DNA from: Saprospiraceae bacterium
GTDB lineage: Bacteria; Bacteroidota; Bacteroidia; Chitinophagales; Saprospiraceae
Length of the DNA: 64,000 bases
Assembly: GCA_022448945.1 (NCBI GenBank)
Contig: JAKVCV010000016.1
Location: 1-64,000 of the forward strand
Direction of reading: 5' to 3'
Position numbers and translations under genes: made by a program
Shown here: piece after piece, positions 36,219 through 45,469 of the stretch
Layout of the letters: the number at the start of each line of letters is the position of its first letter
How positions within the stretch are numbered: the stretch's first letter is position 1
Notes under the pieces: model-generated
What the model was told of the DNA's origin: nothing
The model's database searches: none
The model's input: the letters and a program-made list of their open reading frames with translations, nothing else

Positions 36219-37634
36219 ATGCCAAAATACATCACTTTAATTTTTTTAATATTTTCTTTATCAATATATGCTCAACAAAAAGTTGATGAAGAGCTTCTGA
36301 TTTTTATAAATACAAAGACAGATAGTGAATTTACTAAGTCTGATATTAATAAACTTAAAGAAGAAATGCATAAAAATAATATTCCCTCAAAGATAATAGA
36401 TGTTAATGAAAAAGGAGCTCCAATAGATATAGGCTATACTCCTTGTATTGTCTATAGGAACTATCTTGGCAAAAAGCTTTACAAAGGCAGACACACTTCA
36501 CATAAACGTATACTTAATTTTATCAGAACTGTACGTCGACTTGAACAGTCTTCAATAAGTTACAAGGAAAAAAACATTATAGTTTGGAAAAAAGAAAGAG
36601 CCAATTTATTTTTCAAACTTAAAATCACATCACCAGAGGGGGTTTTGCCTGATGATTTTGATCAAAAACAATTCGACAAAATGATGATCAAAGGAATTAA
36701 ACAAGGCTTCAATGAGGCACATTATTGTAAAAGTCATTTAGTGGGGAATTCTGATGATATCTTTTTTTGTAATTTCTATCCATACTTCTCTAAAGATGGG
36801 AATGTATATGTAAGCACTGAAATTTTTTCACATTATGACTGTATAAACCCAATTTATCAACAGTTCGATTTTCCTTCAAAATCAAATTCAATTATGGCAG
36901 CTTTTGACTCAGCTGCTTCAAATACCTTTTCTGAAATAAAAATTCAAATTGTAAATTCAAAAAAAGGTGATGCTATAAATTATATAGATAAAAATATAAA
37001 AGTAATTAATTGGAATGATTTAGATCTAAATAAACTTGAAGCACCAAAAAAGAATATTCAAACTGAAATTAAAAACATAGCTTTTCCAATAAAATGGGAC
37101 TTATCAGGTCCGGTTGATGAAAGTACTCCAATTCTTACTTTTCATTTTCCTCCACCACTTCGAAATTATGGTGGTGAATTAAAAAAAACATCTGGTAATA
37201 TTACTTTAAACAACAATCATAGTCTTGAAGATGCTGCTGGGACTTTTGTTGTAGATGTAAATTCACTAGAAATGGGTGTAACAAGTTTAAATAATGCGGT
37301 AAAAGAAACTATGCTAATTGTAAAAAAATACCCAACTGCTACACTTGTTTTTAGAAAAATTTATAGCGATGATTTAAAATTAGCAATAGGAAAAATAACA
37401 CATGCTGATATTGAAGCAGATCTTACTATAGTGCACAAGACAGGCCAAGTGATAGCGAAGAGTCAATTTGAACCTTTTTTGAATGAGCAAGGAGATTTAA
37501 TGCTGCTTGTTAGTTCCCAATTTGTCGCTGAAGATTTGACAGGAAGTTACCAGATTAGTGGCCCCGATGGACCTTCAACTTCAAATAATAAAATGTTTTT
37601 TAATGCAAATTTTATTATGAAGGTAGCCCCATAA
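36219..37634 (+). CDS. Exported two-domain protein with YceI-like C-terminus
   Basis: 471 residues from the ATG at 36219, which gives a clean signal peptide ending in IYAQ; a start at 36138 would put an extra 27 residues before it. The first ~100 mature residues resemble a thioredoxin-like alpha/beta arrangement (LLIFINTKTDSEF, IGYTPCIVYRNYLGKKLYKG) but lack a CxxC pair. The last ~170 have the YceI lipocalin-like pattern (GNITLNNNHSLEDAAGTF, then DVNSLEMG and FRKIYSD). YceI proteins bind isoprenoid or amphiphilic ligands in the periplasm. The function of the combination is unknown. Confidence 0.7.
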   Translation: MPKYITLIFLIFSLSIYAQQKVDEELLIFINTKTDSEFTKSDINKLKEEMHKNNIPSKIIDVNEKGAPIDIGYTPCIVYRNYLGKKLYKGRHTSHKRILNFIRTVRRLEQSSISYKEKNIIVWKKERANLFFKLKITSPEGVLPDDFDQKQFDKMMIKGIKQGFNEAHYCKSHLVGNSDDIFFCNFYPYFSKDGNVYVSTEIFSHYDCINPIYQQFDFPSKSNSIMAAFDSAASNTFSEIKIQIVNSKKGDAINYIDKNIKVINWNDLDLNKLEAPKKNIQTEIKNIAFPIKWDLSGPVDESTPILTFHFPPPLRNYGGELKKTSGNITLNNNHSLEDAAGTFVVDVNSLEMGVTSLNNAVKETMLIVKKYPTATLVFRKIYSDDLKLAIGKITHADIEADLTIVHKTGQVIAKSQFEPFLNEQGDLMLLVSSQFVAEDLTGSYQISGPDGPSTSNNKMFFNANFIMKVAP

Positions 37635-37647
37635 TTAAAAATTAGAT

Positions 37648-38430
37648 TCAATTGTTAGTAGCATCGAATACAGAAAAATTATCTCTATCTCCCAAAAATG
37701 GATACTGATTACGCACTTCTACTAAATGTTCCTTAGTTAAAGTTATTGTGTGTACTTCTTCATCATTTTCTTTGTGATACATTAATTCCCCTGCTGGATC
37801 AACTACAGTAGAATTGCCAGAATAAATAATACCATTCCCATCTTTACCAACTCGATTAACAGCAACTATATAAGATTGATTTTCGATTGCTCTTCCAAAC
37901 AAAAGACTTAGCCAATGATATGACCTTTTTGCTGGCCAATTTGCTACATAGAATGCAAGGTCATAATTTTCCTGATTTCTATTCCAAACAGGAAAACGTA
38001 AATCATAACATATAAATGGAGCAATCCTCCATCCCTTGTAATCAATAATTAACTTCTTTGTTCCTGCAGTAAATTTTAAATGTTCATTTGCCATAGTAAA
38101 TAAATGCTTCTTATCATAGGCATATTGTTTACCATCGGGTTCAACCCATATTAGTCTGTTGTAATATCTACCTTCATCTTTAATAATAAGGCTCCCCGTT
38201 ATAACGGCATGATGTTTCTGAGCCAAGACATGCATCCATTTTATTGCCTTACCATTCATATTTTCAGCAACCTTTTCAACATTCATAGTGAATCCTGTAG
38301 AAAACATTTCAGGTAAAACAATAACATCCGTTTGTTCGATCTTTTGTAGTTTATGAGCAAACATGGATAAATTCCCATCTATATCCTCCCAAAGTAGTTT
38401 TGACTGAACTAAAGTTATTGTTAAACTCAT
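37648..38430 (-). CDS. Omega-amidase / nitrilase-family hydrolase (YafV/Nit2-like)
   Basis: 260 residues of the C-N hydrolase fold. The catalytic triad is visible: Glu41 in VLPEMFSTGF, Lys in DKKHLFT, and Cys in PFICYDLRFP. The start LTITLVQSKLLWED and the overall pattern match YafV, an omega-amidase that hydrolyses 2-oxoglutaramate or 2-oxosuccinamate, part of metabolite repair and methionine salvage. Cytosolic. It is divergent from lptE, sharing an 81-bp intergenic region. Confidence 0.9.
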   Translation of the reverse strand: MSLTITLVQSKLLWEDIDGNLSMFAHKLQKIEQTDVIVLPEMFSTGFTMNVEKVAENMNGKAIKWMHVLAQKHHAVITGSLIIKDEGRYYNRLIWVEPDGKQYAYDKKHLFTMANEHLKFTAGTKKLIIDYKGWRIAPFICYDLRFPVWNRNQENYDLAFYVANWPAKRSYHWLSLLFGRAIENQSYIVAVNRVGKDGNGIIYSGNSTVVDPAGELMYHKENDEEVHTITLTKEHLVEVRNQYPFLGDRDNFSVFDATNN

Positions 38431-38473
38431 CTTAGTAGCTGTTAAAATAAGGTATAATAATTTATTTTTTTTG

Positions 38474-38481
38474 TACTTTTG
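38474..38481 (+). promoter_or_regulatory. Possible -7 box for lptE
   Basis: TACTTTTG matches TAnnTTTG and would start transcription about 25 bases before the ATG. No TTG is found at the usual distance, so this is tentative. Confidence 0.35.
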
Positions 38482-38511
38482 TTAGAAGCAAAATAAAAGA
38501 TAAAAATTAAT

Positions 38512-39021
38512 ATGCCAAAGTTTACTTTCTTTATTTTAATCACTATAGTCCTCTTTACTCAAAGTTGCACAGTTAGTTTTATTAATACAGGTATTGATTA
38601 TTCTGTTCTAAAGACTTTTTCTTTAGAACAATTTGAAGTTAAAGTAACTAACGCTCCACCAACATGTGGCCAAACTTTTTCTGAGCAATTAAAAGATAAA
38701 ATTATCAGTAATACACGCCTAGCATATCAGGTAGGCAAAAGCGATATAGAGTTTTCTGGGAATATTACAGGATATACATTAAGCTCCTTGGCTCCTCAAG
38801 CGAATCAAACAGTAGCATTTCAACGGTTAACGATAAATGTAGCTGTTAACTTTAAGAACACAAAACAAAAAGATGGTTCTGAAGATTGGAATCAAACCTT
38901 TTCAAGATTTGCAAACTTTTCATCAGATGAGGATTTATCAAGTGTTGAAGAAGTCCTTATACAGGATATATACGATCAGGTTCTTAATGATGTTTTTAAT
39001 AAGGCTTTCTCAGGATGGTAA
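38512..39021 (+). CDS. lptE: LPS assembly lipoprotein LptE (Bacteroidota type)
   Basis: 169 residues. The signal peptide ends at the lipobox with Cys19 (FTQSC). The mature part has the alternating strand and helix arrangement of LptE with the family pattern VSFINTGIDYSVLKTFSL, QLKDKIISNTRL and EFSGNITGYTL. LptE plugs the LptD barrel and helps place lipopolysaccharide in the outer membrane. A possible -7 box TACTTTTG lies at 38474-38481. In related genomes lptE often follows a sigma-54 type regulator and miaB; here it stands alone. Confidence 0.87.
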   Translation: MPKFTFFILITIVLFTQSCTVSFINTGIDYSVLKTFSLEQFEVKVTNAPPTCGQTFSEQLKDKIISNTRLAYQVGKSDIEFSGNITGYTLSSLAPQANQTVAFQRLTINVAVNFKNTKQKDGSEDWNQTFSRFANFSSDEDLSSVEEVLIQDIYDQVLNDVFNKAFSGW

Positions 39022-39047
39022 TCTAAGAATACAATAATAAAAATGTA

Positions 39048-40355
39048 CTATCTACAAATTAACTTATTTATATAAGTTGCATTTGTGTTTTCATTTGTCA
39101 GCCGAACAATATAAGCGCCTCTTTCTATATTTTTTATATTTATTGAGAATAATCCATTGACCAATAAGGAATTTGAATACACAACCGAACCTAATAAATC
39201 TGACAATTGAATGGTGTAATAGCCAGACTTATTAAAATCGATTGTAATATATTCATCTGAAGGATTCGGATAGATATTCAATAATTCTGGCAGCTTATTT
39301 ATCTTAGCAACGGATGTAAATGTTCCACAATATGCATTCCCAGGTATTGTTTCATTACCAGCTTGTGGGCCAATTGCATTTTGAGCAACCTGACCATAAT
39401 ATTCTGAGGCCAAAACATACGGAAATGAAGGATCACCATTTGCTTTTGTAGTAATAAAATATGCATATGTACCACCTGGGTATTCTGGAGTAATACAATT
39501 TCGTCCGTTATACTGATCTAAATGTCCAGAACCATTTATATATTCATAGTCCTCAATATAAGTGCCCAAATCAAAATTTCCACCAGTAGTTACATTAGGA
39601 CCAGCAGGATTTGAAGTTTGACCATTCGGCAGTATGGTACGTGTAGTTATGTTTCTTAGCTGATAACTACTGGTAATTCTTTCGATAGCACTTGTAGAAT
39701 CATTAGGGTTTGAATACCCAAAGGGTCCATAAATTGGATAACCATCAAAAGAAAAACCAACTATTGGTGAATGTGTTGAACTTGGATCTGTATAGTGTGC
39801 TTTGGGATTTGCATGCAAATGATATGTGCCAAACATATCAGCATGTCCATTAGCATTAGGATCTAGAGTAGCACCTTCAGTAATCCAAGCATCTGAATTC
39901 CAATTACCATCTCCATTTGAAACATTAGTGTTTTGTGAAGCGCTATAAGATTTTGCGTCACCATAAGGGTAAAATATAACACCATCTATGGCTAATGCCT
40001 GGGGACCTCCAAATGGAGTTGAGGTTTTTGCACCAGTCTCAGGTTGAGGGTTCAACGGAAATTTATAGGTATTGTTTAAAGCAACAGGTACATTAGGATT
40101 CATCAACCAAGGCCCCATTAAATAACTTCCCAAACTATTAGCATGTACATATACATGTGTTGAAGTTGAACATACTTTAATGACATCTGCCGAATCAGTC
40201 ATATTTACAGTTATGGATGTTGGTGGTGGTCCAGGGTAATACTCATAAGTAGCGGTTCCTGTACTAAGTTTCCATACATTCAGAATTGGCTGTTGTGCAT
40301 TTATCAAAAAAATTGGTACAACGATAAAAATCATTGATAACACAAAATTTCTCAT
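39048..40355 (-). CDS. YHYH-domain protein with type IX secretion sorting signal
   Basis: 435 residues with a signal peptide (about 1-20). The central region belongs to the YHYH group: GTYHLHANPKAH with YHLH in place of YHYH, then FDGYPIYGPFGY. The last ~75 residues begin LNIYPNPSDEYITIDF and end with YINKLICR, a typical type A C-terminal sorting domain. It is therefore expected to cross the outer membrane by the type IX system and be attached to or released from the surface. The role of YHYH proteins is unclear; metal or small-ligand binding has been suggested. It follows the glutamate synthase-like gene by 19 bp. Confidence 0.85.
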   Translation of the reverse strand: MRNFVLSMIFIVVPIFLINAQQPILNVWKLSTGTATYEYYPGPPPTSITVNMTDSADVIKVCSTSTHVYVHANSLGSYLMGPWLMNPNVPVALNNTYKFPLNPQPETGAKTSTPFGGPQALAIDGVIFYPYGDAKSYSASQNTNVSNGDGNWNSDAWITEGATLDPNANGHADMFGTYHLHANPKAHYTDPSSTHSPIVGFSFDGYPIYGPFGYSNPNDSTSAIERITSSYQLRNITTRTILPNGQTSNPAGPNVTTGGNFDLGTYIEDYEYINGSGHLDQYNGRNCITPEYPGGTYAYFITTKANGDPSFPYVLASEYYGQVAQNAIGPQAGNETIPGNAYCGTFTSVAKINKLPELLNIYPNPSDEYITIDFNKSGYYTIQLSDLLGSVVYSNSLLVNGLFSINIKNIERGAYIVRLTNENTNATYINKLICR

Positions 40356-40374
40356 ATTAATTATATTTAAGGTA

Positions 40375-41979
40375 TTAAGTATAATCTTTAGTATTATAGA
40401 TTAACATCTCTTTTTTGAAAACCTCTGGTATTTCATCTGTATTCAAACAACATCCCACAGGAATGTCTGGGAATAATTGATCATATCTCTTGACAATTCC
40501 TACAGTTGTTCTTTTAAATACATGATGTCTCCTAATTTTAGAAGGGTGATCTATACCAGCAGCAGCCATCATCTCTACAAAAGCATACATCGTTTTATTA
40601 TGATAATTATAGACACGTTCTGCTTTGTCAGGCACATTAAGACCTTTCATCAATTTTTTGTCTTGTGTTGCTACTCCTGTTGGACATTTATTTGAATGGC
40701 ATTCAAGCGCTTGAATACATCCTACTGCCATCATCATTGCACGGGCACTATAACATGCATCTGCTCCCAATGCTAAAGTTTTTACTATATCAAATGCTGA
40801 AGTAATACGGCCCGCTCCTATCAAAACAACATCCTTCTTTAAGTCAAATGCTATTAATGTGTCAGCGGCAAATGACAAGCCATCTTGAAGTGGCATACCC
40901 AATGAATCAGAGAATTCAACAGGTGCTGCTCCTGTTCCTCCTTCACCCCCATCTACAGCAATAAAATCAGGCTTCAATCCTGTTTCAACCATGGCTTTAC
41001 AAAGCTCATAAAATTCATGCTCGTCTCCAATACATATTTTAAATCCTACTGGTTTACCTCCTGAAAGATCACGAAGTTCCTTAAGAAATTCCAAAAGCCC
41101 CTTAGGGTCACTAAATGCTGAATGACCTGAAGGGGAAAGAACCGCTGTGTGCGGTTGAACGCCACGGATTTTCCCTATTTCTTCCGTATTTTTAATTGCA
41201 GGCAAAATTCCGCCTTTTCCGGGCTTCGCACCTTGAGACAATTTTAATTCTATCATCTTAATCGATTCATGCGCAACAGTAACTTTATATTTTTCACGGT
41301 CAAAGGTGCCATCTTCCGCACGCGCCCCAAAATAACCCGTTCCTATCTGCCAAATTAAATCGCCTCCCTGTTTATGATATGGACTTACACCACCCTCTCC
41401 GGTATTGTGAGCAAAACCTCCTTTTTTAGCACCATTGTTCATGGCCATAACAGCATTGGCACTTAATGAACCATAACTCATGGCAGAAATATTAAATAAA
41501 CTTAAATCATACGGTTGTTTACAATCTGCACCTCCAACTCTTACACGTGGGTGTTGATCTAACTTTTTGGAGTCCAAAGGGTAAGCTGAATGCACCATCC
41601 ATTCATATCCCTCTTCATATACATCTACCTGAGTACCAAATGGTACTGTTTCCTTTACTCTTTTAGCTCGTTGATAAACCATAGAACGTTTTCTCCTACT
41701 AAATGGTCGACCATTTAAATCAGATTCTACAAAATACTGTTGAATTGCAGGTCGGAAAGTTTCAAATACGTAACGTAATCTTCCAAGAATAGGATAGTTT
41801 CTACGTATTGCTTGTTTTGTTTGAATAATATCAATAATACCTATTAAAAGTAAAGGTCCTACGATGGTAAAAGCCCATAATGGTTGATAGGATTTAAAAA
41901 AATATGCAAGTGCAAGTATTGAGGCTACTATGATAAATGAGGCCACATAAAATTTAAATCTAAAATTTGGTATTACCAT
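40375..41979 (-). CDS. FMN-binding glutamate synthase-family protein
   Basis: 534 residues. Two membrane helices at the N-terminus (about 8-50) precede a TIM-barrel domain like the FMN-binding synthase domain of glutamate synthase (GltB): GGVSPYHKQGGDLIWQIGTG, GGEGGTGAAPVEFSD, and the CHSNKCPTGVATQ cluster near residue 430. It lacks the glutaminase domain, so it may use ammonia or act on another substrate, with electrons from a separate reductase. The membrane helices fit association with a redox chain. The YHYH gene follows by 19 bp, probably on the same transcript. Confidence 0.88.
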   Translation of the reverse strand: MVIPNFRFKFYVASFIIVASILALAYFFKSYQPLWAFTIVGPLLLIGIIDIIQTKQAIRRNYPILGRLRYVFETFRPAIQQYFVESDLNGRPFSRRKRSMVYQRAKRVKETVPFGTQVDVYEEGYEWMVHSAYPLDSKKLDQHPRVRVGGADCKQPYDLSLFNISAMSYGSLSANAVMAMNNGAKKGGFAHNTGEGGVSPYHKQGGDLIWQIGTGYFGARAEDGTFDREKYKVTVAHESIKMIELKLSQGAKPGKGGILPAIKNTEEIGKIRGVQPHTAVLSPSGHSAFSDPKGLLEFLKELRDLSGGKPVGFKICIGDEHEFYELCKAMVETGLKPDFIAVDGGEGGTGAAPVEFSDSLGMPLQDGLSFAADTLIAFDLKKDVVLIGAGRITSAFDIVKTLALGADACYSARAMMMAVGCIQALECHSNKCPTGVATQDKKLMKGLNVPDKAERVYNYHNKTMYAFVEMMAAAGIDHPSKIRRHHVFKRTTVGIVKRYDQLFPDIPVGCCLNTDEIPEVFKKEMLIYNTKDYT

Positions 41980-42180
41980 TGGAGATGTTTTTAAGTTTAG
42001 ATTGTTCCAGATGTTTTGTTATCATGGAATAGGAAAACATTTTATATTAATTATTTCTTTAAATTAAAGAATTTTACTGTAATTCCAAAAACTAATCCTT
42101 AAATATACATTGAATAACTATCATCTAACAAAGCTATATTAGTTTAAATAATTTATTGAAATCTCAATAATACCCATTTA

Positions 42181-42217
42181 ATTATTTAGCTGCTAGCAAA
42201 ACTAGCAGCTAAATAAT
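42181..42217 (-). terminator. Intrinsic terminator after the ArsR gene
   Basis: A 16-bp perfect stem (ATTATTTAGCTGCTAG against CTAGCAGCTAAATAAT) with a CAAAA loop. It lies 50 bp past the stop of the ArsR-family gene in its direction of transcription. The T-rich ends on both strands would let it also block read-through from the other side. Confidence 0.75.
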
Positions 42218-42267
42218 TTTATAAAGATTCTAATTAAAATATACTGGAGAGATAATAAAATAAAACG

Positions 42268-42588
42268 CTAAAAACAATTAACACAACTATCTAAACATGA
42301 CAAAAGATTATTGAGTGTCGGTAGTTTTAAGTAATAATAAACTTTCTGACCTTCTCGTTTACTGCCAAGAATTCCTTTAAGTTTCATATTTGAAAGATGG
42401 TGAGAAGTTAACGATTGTTCACTATTAATACGTTTACAAATCTCATTTACTGATAATCGTTCTTCATTATCCAAAAGCTGGAGAATTGACAAGCGAATAG
42501 GATGTGCTACTGCCTTAAGTATAGAAGCAGCAAATTCAAGTTGATCTGGAGAAAGGGATGTTTTATTATTTTGTTGAATTTCTTTCAT
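42268..42588 (-). CDS. ArsR-family winged-helix regulator with C-terminal cysteines
   Basis: 106 residues. The winged helix is clear: FAASILKAVAHPIRLSILQL, NEICKRI, then SLTSHHLSNMKLKG as recognition helix and GQKVYYYL as the wing. The tail carries CLDSCVNC, and one Cys is in helix 3 (EICKRI). Such cysteines in ArsR proteins commonly bind metals or sense sulfane sulfur; which applies here cannot be told. The gene is monocistronic, with a good promoter, two matching dyads and a terminator, so autoregulation is likely. The arsM operon lies 25 kb away and has no such dyad, so a link is not supported. Confidence 0.9.
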   Translation of the reverse strand: MKEIQQNNKTSLSPDQLEFAASILKAVAHPIRLSILQLLDNEERLSVNEICKRINSEQSLTSHHLSNMKLKGILGSKREGQKVYYYLKLPTLNNLLSCLDSCVNCF

Positions 42589-42616
42589 GATATTTAATTG
42601 AGCGATTGGGTTTTAG

Positions 42617-42626
42617 GTATTAATAC
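42617..42626. promoter_or_regulatory. Operator-like dyad GTATTAATAC, site 1
   Basis: Perfect 10-base palindrome in the ArsR-gene leader. It has the same GTAT-N2-ATAC layout as 42637-42646, with the two centres exactly 20 bp apart (about two helical turns). Likely autoregulation site. Confidence 0.55.
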
Positions 42627-42636
42627 AATCAGCATA

Positions 42637-42646
42637 GTATAAATAC
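42637..42646. promoter_or_regulatory. Operator-like dyad GTATAAATAC, site 2
   Basis: Second GTAT-N2-ATAC dyad, overlapping the expected transcription start of the ArsR gene. The flanking A and T extend the dyad to AGTAT/ATACT. Repressor bound here would block transcription. Confidence 0.55.
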
Positions 42647-42652
42647 TGGGAT

Positions 42653-42683
42653 CAAAGTTACTCATTTCTCAAGCCAATTCCAA
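42653..42683 (-). promoter_or_regulatory. Promoter of the ArsR-family gene
   Basis: On the minus strand TTG (42683-42681) is followed after exactly 20 bases by TAACTTTG (42660-42653), a full fit to the Bacteroidota consensus. Transcription would begin about 42646, inside dyad site 2. Confidence 0.65.
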
Positions 42684-42788
42684 AATATGAAAGAATTATC
42701 ATAATATATTTATTTGATAATATTTTATAGATAAATTCTATGGGAAAACCTTTTATAAATAATAACAATTTATAAATATTAGGTCTTA

Positions 42789-44726
42789 TTAATCCGAAAT
42801 ACGTATCTCAACTCTTCTTTTTTGGTGTTTAGCCAGATCACCTTTTACAACTCCTCCACCTTTAAATACAATCTGTTCAGGATTAATTCCAAGACTTGTT
42901 AAATATGCAACTACATTTTTTGCACGATCCTCAGACAATGCTAAATTAGAATACTTTTCACCAACATCATCGGCAAAACCTATGACATCAAACTTTAAAG
43001 CAGTTTTATCAATAAACTGATTTACCAAAATTTGAATCTGTTCTTTTTGAACTTCAGTGATCTTATGATCTCCTGAATCAAAATAAACAGACAGATTTTT
43101 TCGTTTTTTTACTTTAGGAGGAACTTTTTTCTCTTGTTTTTCAATATTAGGGACTAAAAAAATCTCAATTTTCTTTGTAGCCTGATTCTTTTGTCTTTTA
43201 AAAAAATCAGCACCAACAAATGTCTGATAATTATCATGCATCAATATATATGAATAAGATGCACTATCAGTTAAACAAACAAAAAATCGACCATTTTTAT
43301 CTGTTACAAATTTTTGCTTTTGATTACCTGATTTACCAATTTTTACATCTACATTCGACACGGGTTCTTTTGTTGCAGCATCATATACATATGCATTCAT
43401 CATCACATTCGCTACTTCTGGTGCAATGTCTTTATCCATTCTGACTTTATAGATATCCAAGCCTCCTAAGCCATTATTTTGAGCAGAAGAATAATAGGCA
43501 GTTTCACCATCAGGACTTACAACAATACCTGCTTCCCTGAAGGGCGTATTTACTGCAAGACCAATATTTACGGGATTAGACCAACTACCGTCTTCTTGTT
43601 TTACTGTTCTGAAAATATCAGCTTCACCAAATCCAGGATGTCCATTAGACGAAAAATAAAGGGTAATGCCATCAGGTGCAATATATGGTGCCTCTTCATC
43701 TTGATTCGTATTAATAATTGCTCCCATGTTTACAGGAGGGTCCCATATACCATCATCTCCCAATGTGCTAACCCATAGGTCAGCACCACCAATATTACCT
43801 TTTCTGGAAGAAGAAAAATACATGGTTTTCCCATCACAACTTATTGCTGGTTGAGAGTCCCATTTTTTGCTATTTAAACCCAATGAAGGGCGGACATCAT
43901 CAACTACAGCAAAATCATTTTGGGTATCAAAGTCAGCTTCAAAAATATCACATCCACCCTCAACATTTTCCCATGCACAAGCAGAAAAATATATTGTACG
44001 TCCACATACTGAAAGTTTAGCCATCCCTTCATTTCTCGGGGTATTAATTGCTTTAGAAATAGATCGCGCTACAGACCACTTCCCAAAAGCATTACATTTG
44101 CTCATTAAAATATTCTCACCATTTCTATTTGAAGTAAAAATCAACCAACGATTATCACCAGTAAGTGTGGGGAGGTATTCATCTGCCCATGAATTTATTG
44201 CAGGACCTAAGTTCTCATTTACTAATTCTAATTGTGTAAAGTCGAAATTTCTAGCAAAACGACAATTCATGATTTCATTTTTCAAATACATATTATATCC
44301 CAATTGAACAGTTTGTTCATCAGACTTATAATCATTAGGATTGGCATTTTTATATAAATTTAAATAACTAAGAGCTTTGTTATATTTATAGTTTTTCATA
44401 TACGCCATTGCACATTCAAATATAGCAGCCTTAGATAAAGTAGGATCTAATTCAAATAGTTTTTCGTACGCAGCCACGGCATCATCAAAAAGTCTCAATT
44501 GAGAATATACGATACCAAGCATACGATATGCAACTACGAAGCTTTTTCTTTTATTGATAACTGCCTCAAGTGTTTTTTTTGCTTTCCTGTAATCACGTTT
44601 ATTAATCAAACCCTCAGCTTCCTGTAAAAGTACTTTAACAGGCTTTTTTGTATTATTCTGATCTTGGGCACGAATAATTGTAGAAAAAGTGCAACAAATA
44701 AACAATAAAAGGATTAATTTTTTCAC
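42789..44726 (-). CDS. PorE-like protein: TPR, PD40, CarboxypepD_reg-like, OmpA domains
   Basis: 645 residues with a signal peptide. In order: two or three TPR units (about 25-150), a beta-propeller of PD40/WD40-like units (about 170-420; repeats such as KTMYFSSSRKGNIGGADLW and ITLYFSSNGHPGFGEADIF), a small carboxypeptidase-regulatory-like domain (about 430-510), and a C-terminal OmpA peptidoglycan-binding domain (from about 545; SVYFDSGDHKIT, FADDVGE). The same domain order is described for PorE of the type IX secretion system, which links the outer-membrane machinery to peptidoglycan. Many paralogs occur in Bacteroidota, so the exact role is uncertain. The YHYH protein in this window carries a type IX sorting domain. 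Confidence 0.85.
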   Translation of the reverse strand: MKKLILLLFICCTFSTIIRAQDQNNTKKPVKVLLQEAEGLINKRDYRKAKKTLEAVINKRKSFVVAYRMLGIVYSQLRLFDDAVAAYEKLFELDPTLSKAAIFECAMAYMKNYKYNKALSYLNLYKNANPNDYKSDEQTVQLGYNMYLKNEIMNCRFARNFDFTQLELVNENLGPAINSWADEYLPTLTGDNRWLIFTSNRNGENILMSKCNAFGKWSVARSISKAINTPRNEGMAKLSVCGRTIYFSACAWENVEGGCDIFEADFDTQNDFAVVDDVRPSLGLNSKKWDSQPAISCDGKTMYFSSSRKGNIGGADLWVSTLGDDGIWDPPVNMGAIINTNQDEEAPYIAPDGITLYFSSNGHPGFGEADIFRTVKQEDGSWSNPVNIGLAVNTPFREAGIVVSPDGETAYYSSAQNNGLGGLDIYKVRMDKDIAPEVANVMMNAYVYDAATKEPVSNVDVKIGKSGNQKQKFVTDKNGRFFVCLTDSASYSYILMHDNYQTFVGADFFKRQKNQATKKIEIFLVPNIEKQEKKVPPKVKKRKNLSVYFDSGDHKITEVQKEQIQILVNQFIDKTALKFDVIGFADDVGEKYSNLALSEDRAKNVVAYLTSLGINPEQIVFKGGGVVKGDLAKHQKRRVEIRISD

Positions 44727-44883
44727 AAAATGTAATGGTATATGTTCAATAAATATTAAGTATAAATATTCTAATGCAATTATTTTACCAATCTTATCAA
44801 AACATTACTAATAACAAAAAATGCCTCTAAAAGTGATGTCAATATAAATATGTTAAACATAGATAAATATGATTAGAATTTCT

Positions 44884-45438
44884 TTATTTTCTTGAAATCC
44901 ATGGGATCTCTTCAAGTTTATTAATTTGACCTATAAATCTTGATAAAACAAATAAATAATCTGATAAACGATTCATATACTTAATTACTATGGGTATTAA
45001 AGGCTCTATATGATTAAGAGCAACACATAAACGTTCAGCTCGACGACAGACACACCTTGCTATATGACAATAAGAAACTGCCGTATTACCTCCAGGTAGT
45101 ATAAAGTTTTTCAGAGGTGTTAATGTATTCTCCATCATATCAATTTCATCCTCTAAATATTTAACATCAGTTTCGAAAAGGTCAGGTGTCTTAATATTTT
45201 GTTTTGAAGGGTCAGTTGCCAATATTGCCCCAACTGTAAATAATCGATTTTGAATTTCAAGCAAACCCTTTCTAATTGATTCATCTTCGACAGAATCACG
45301 CACCAAACCAATATAAGAATTCAATTCGTCCACTGTTCCATAAGATTCAATTCGAATATGGTCTTTAGGTACTCTTGCACCACCAAAAAGTGCTGTCATC
45401 CCTTTATCTCCAGTTTTTGTATATACTTTAAAAGCCAT
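44884..45438 (-). CDS. Cob(I)alamin adenosyltransferase, PduO type
   Basis: 184 residues. The N-terminal ATP-binding pattern YTKTGDKGMTALFGG and the SYGTVDELNSYIGL and RRAERL segments are those of PduO/MMAB-type enzymes. The enzyme transfers adenosyl from ATP to cob(I)alamin, giving the cofactor for mutases such as methylmalonyl-CoA mutase. It is last in a compact minus-strand run with a deoxynucleoside kinase, folK and a nudix gene; the gap to the kinase is 31 bp. Confidence 0.92.
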   Translation of the reverse strand: MAFKVYTKTGDKGMTALFGGARVPKDHIRIESYGTVDELNSYIGLVRDSVEDESIRKGLLEIQNRLFTVGAILATDPSKQNIKTPDLFETDVKYLEDEIDMMENTLTPLKNFILPGGNTAVSYCHIARCVCRRAERLCVALNHIEPLIPIVIKYMNRLSDYLFVLSRFIGQINKLEEIPWISRK

Positions 45439-45469
45439 AATTAGTTACATTTTAATGTAGGTTCGGTAT

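Noticed and set aside
17106-42683. A link between the ArsR-family regulator at 42.3 kb and the arsM operon
   Set aside because: The GTATWAATAC dyads found before the regulator are not present at the arsM promoter.
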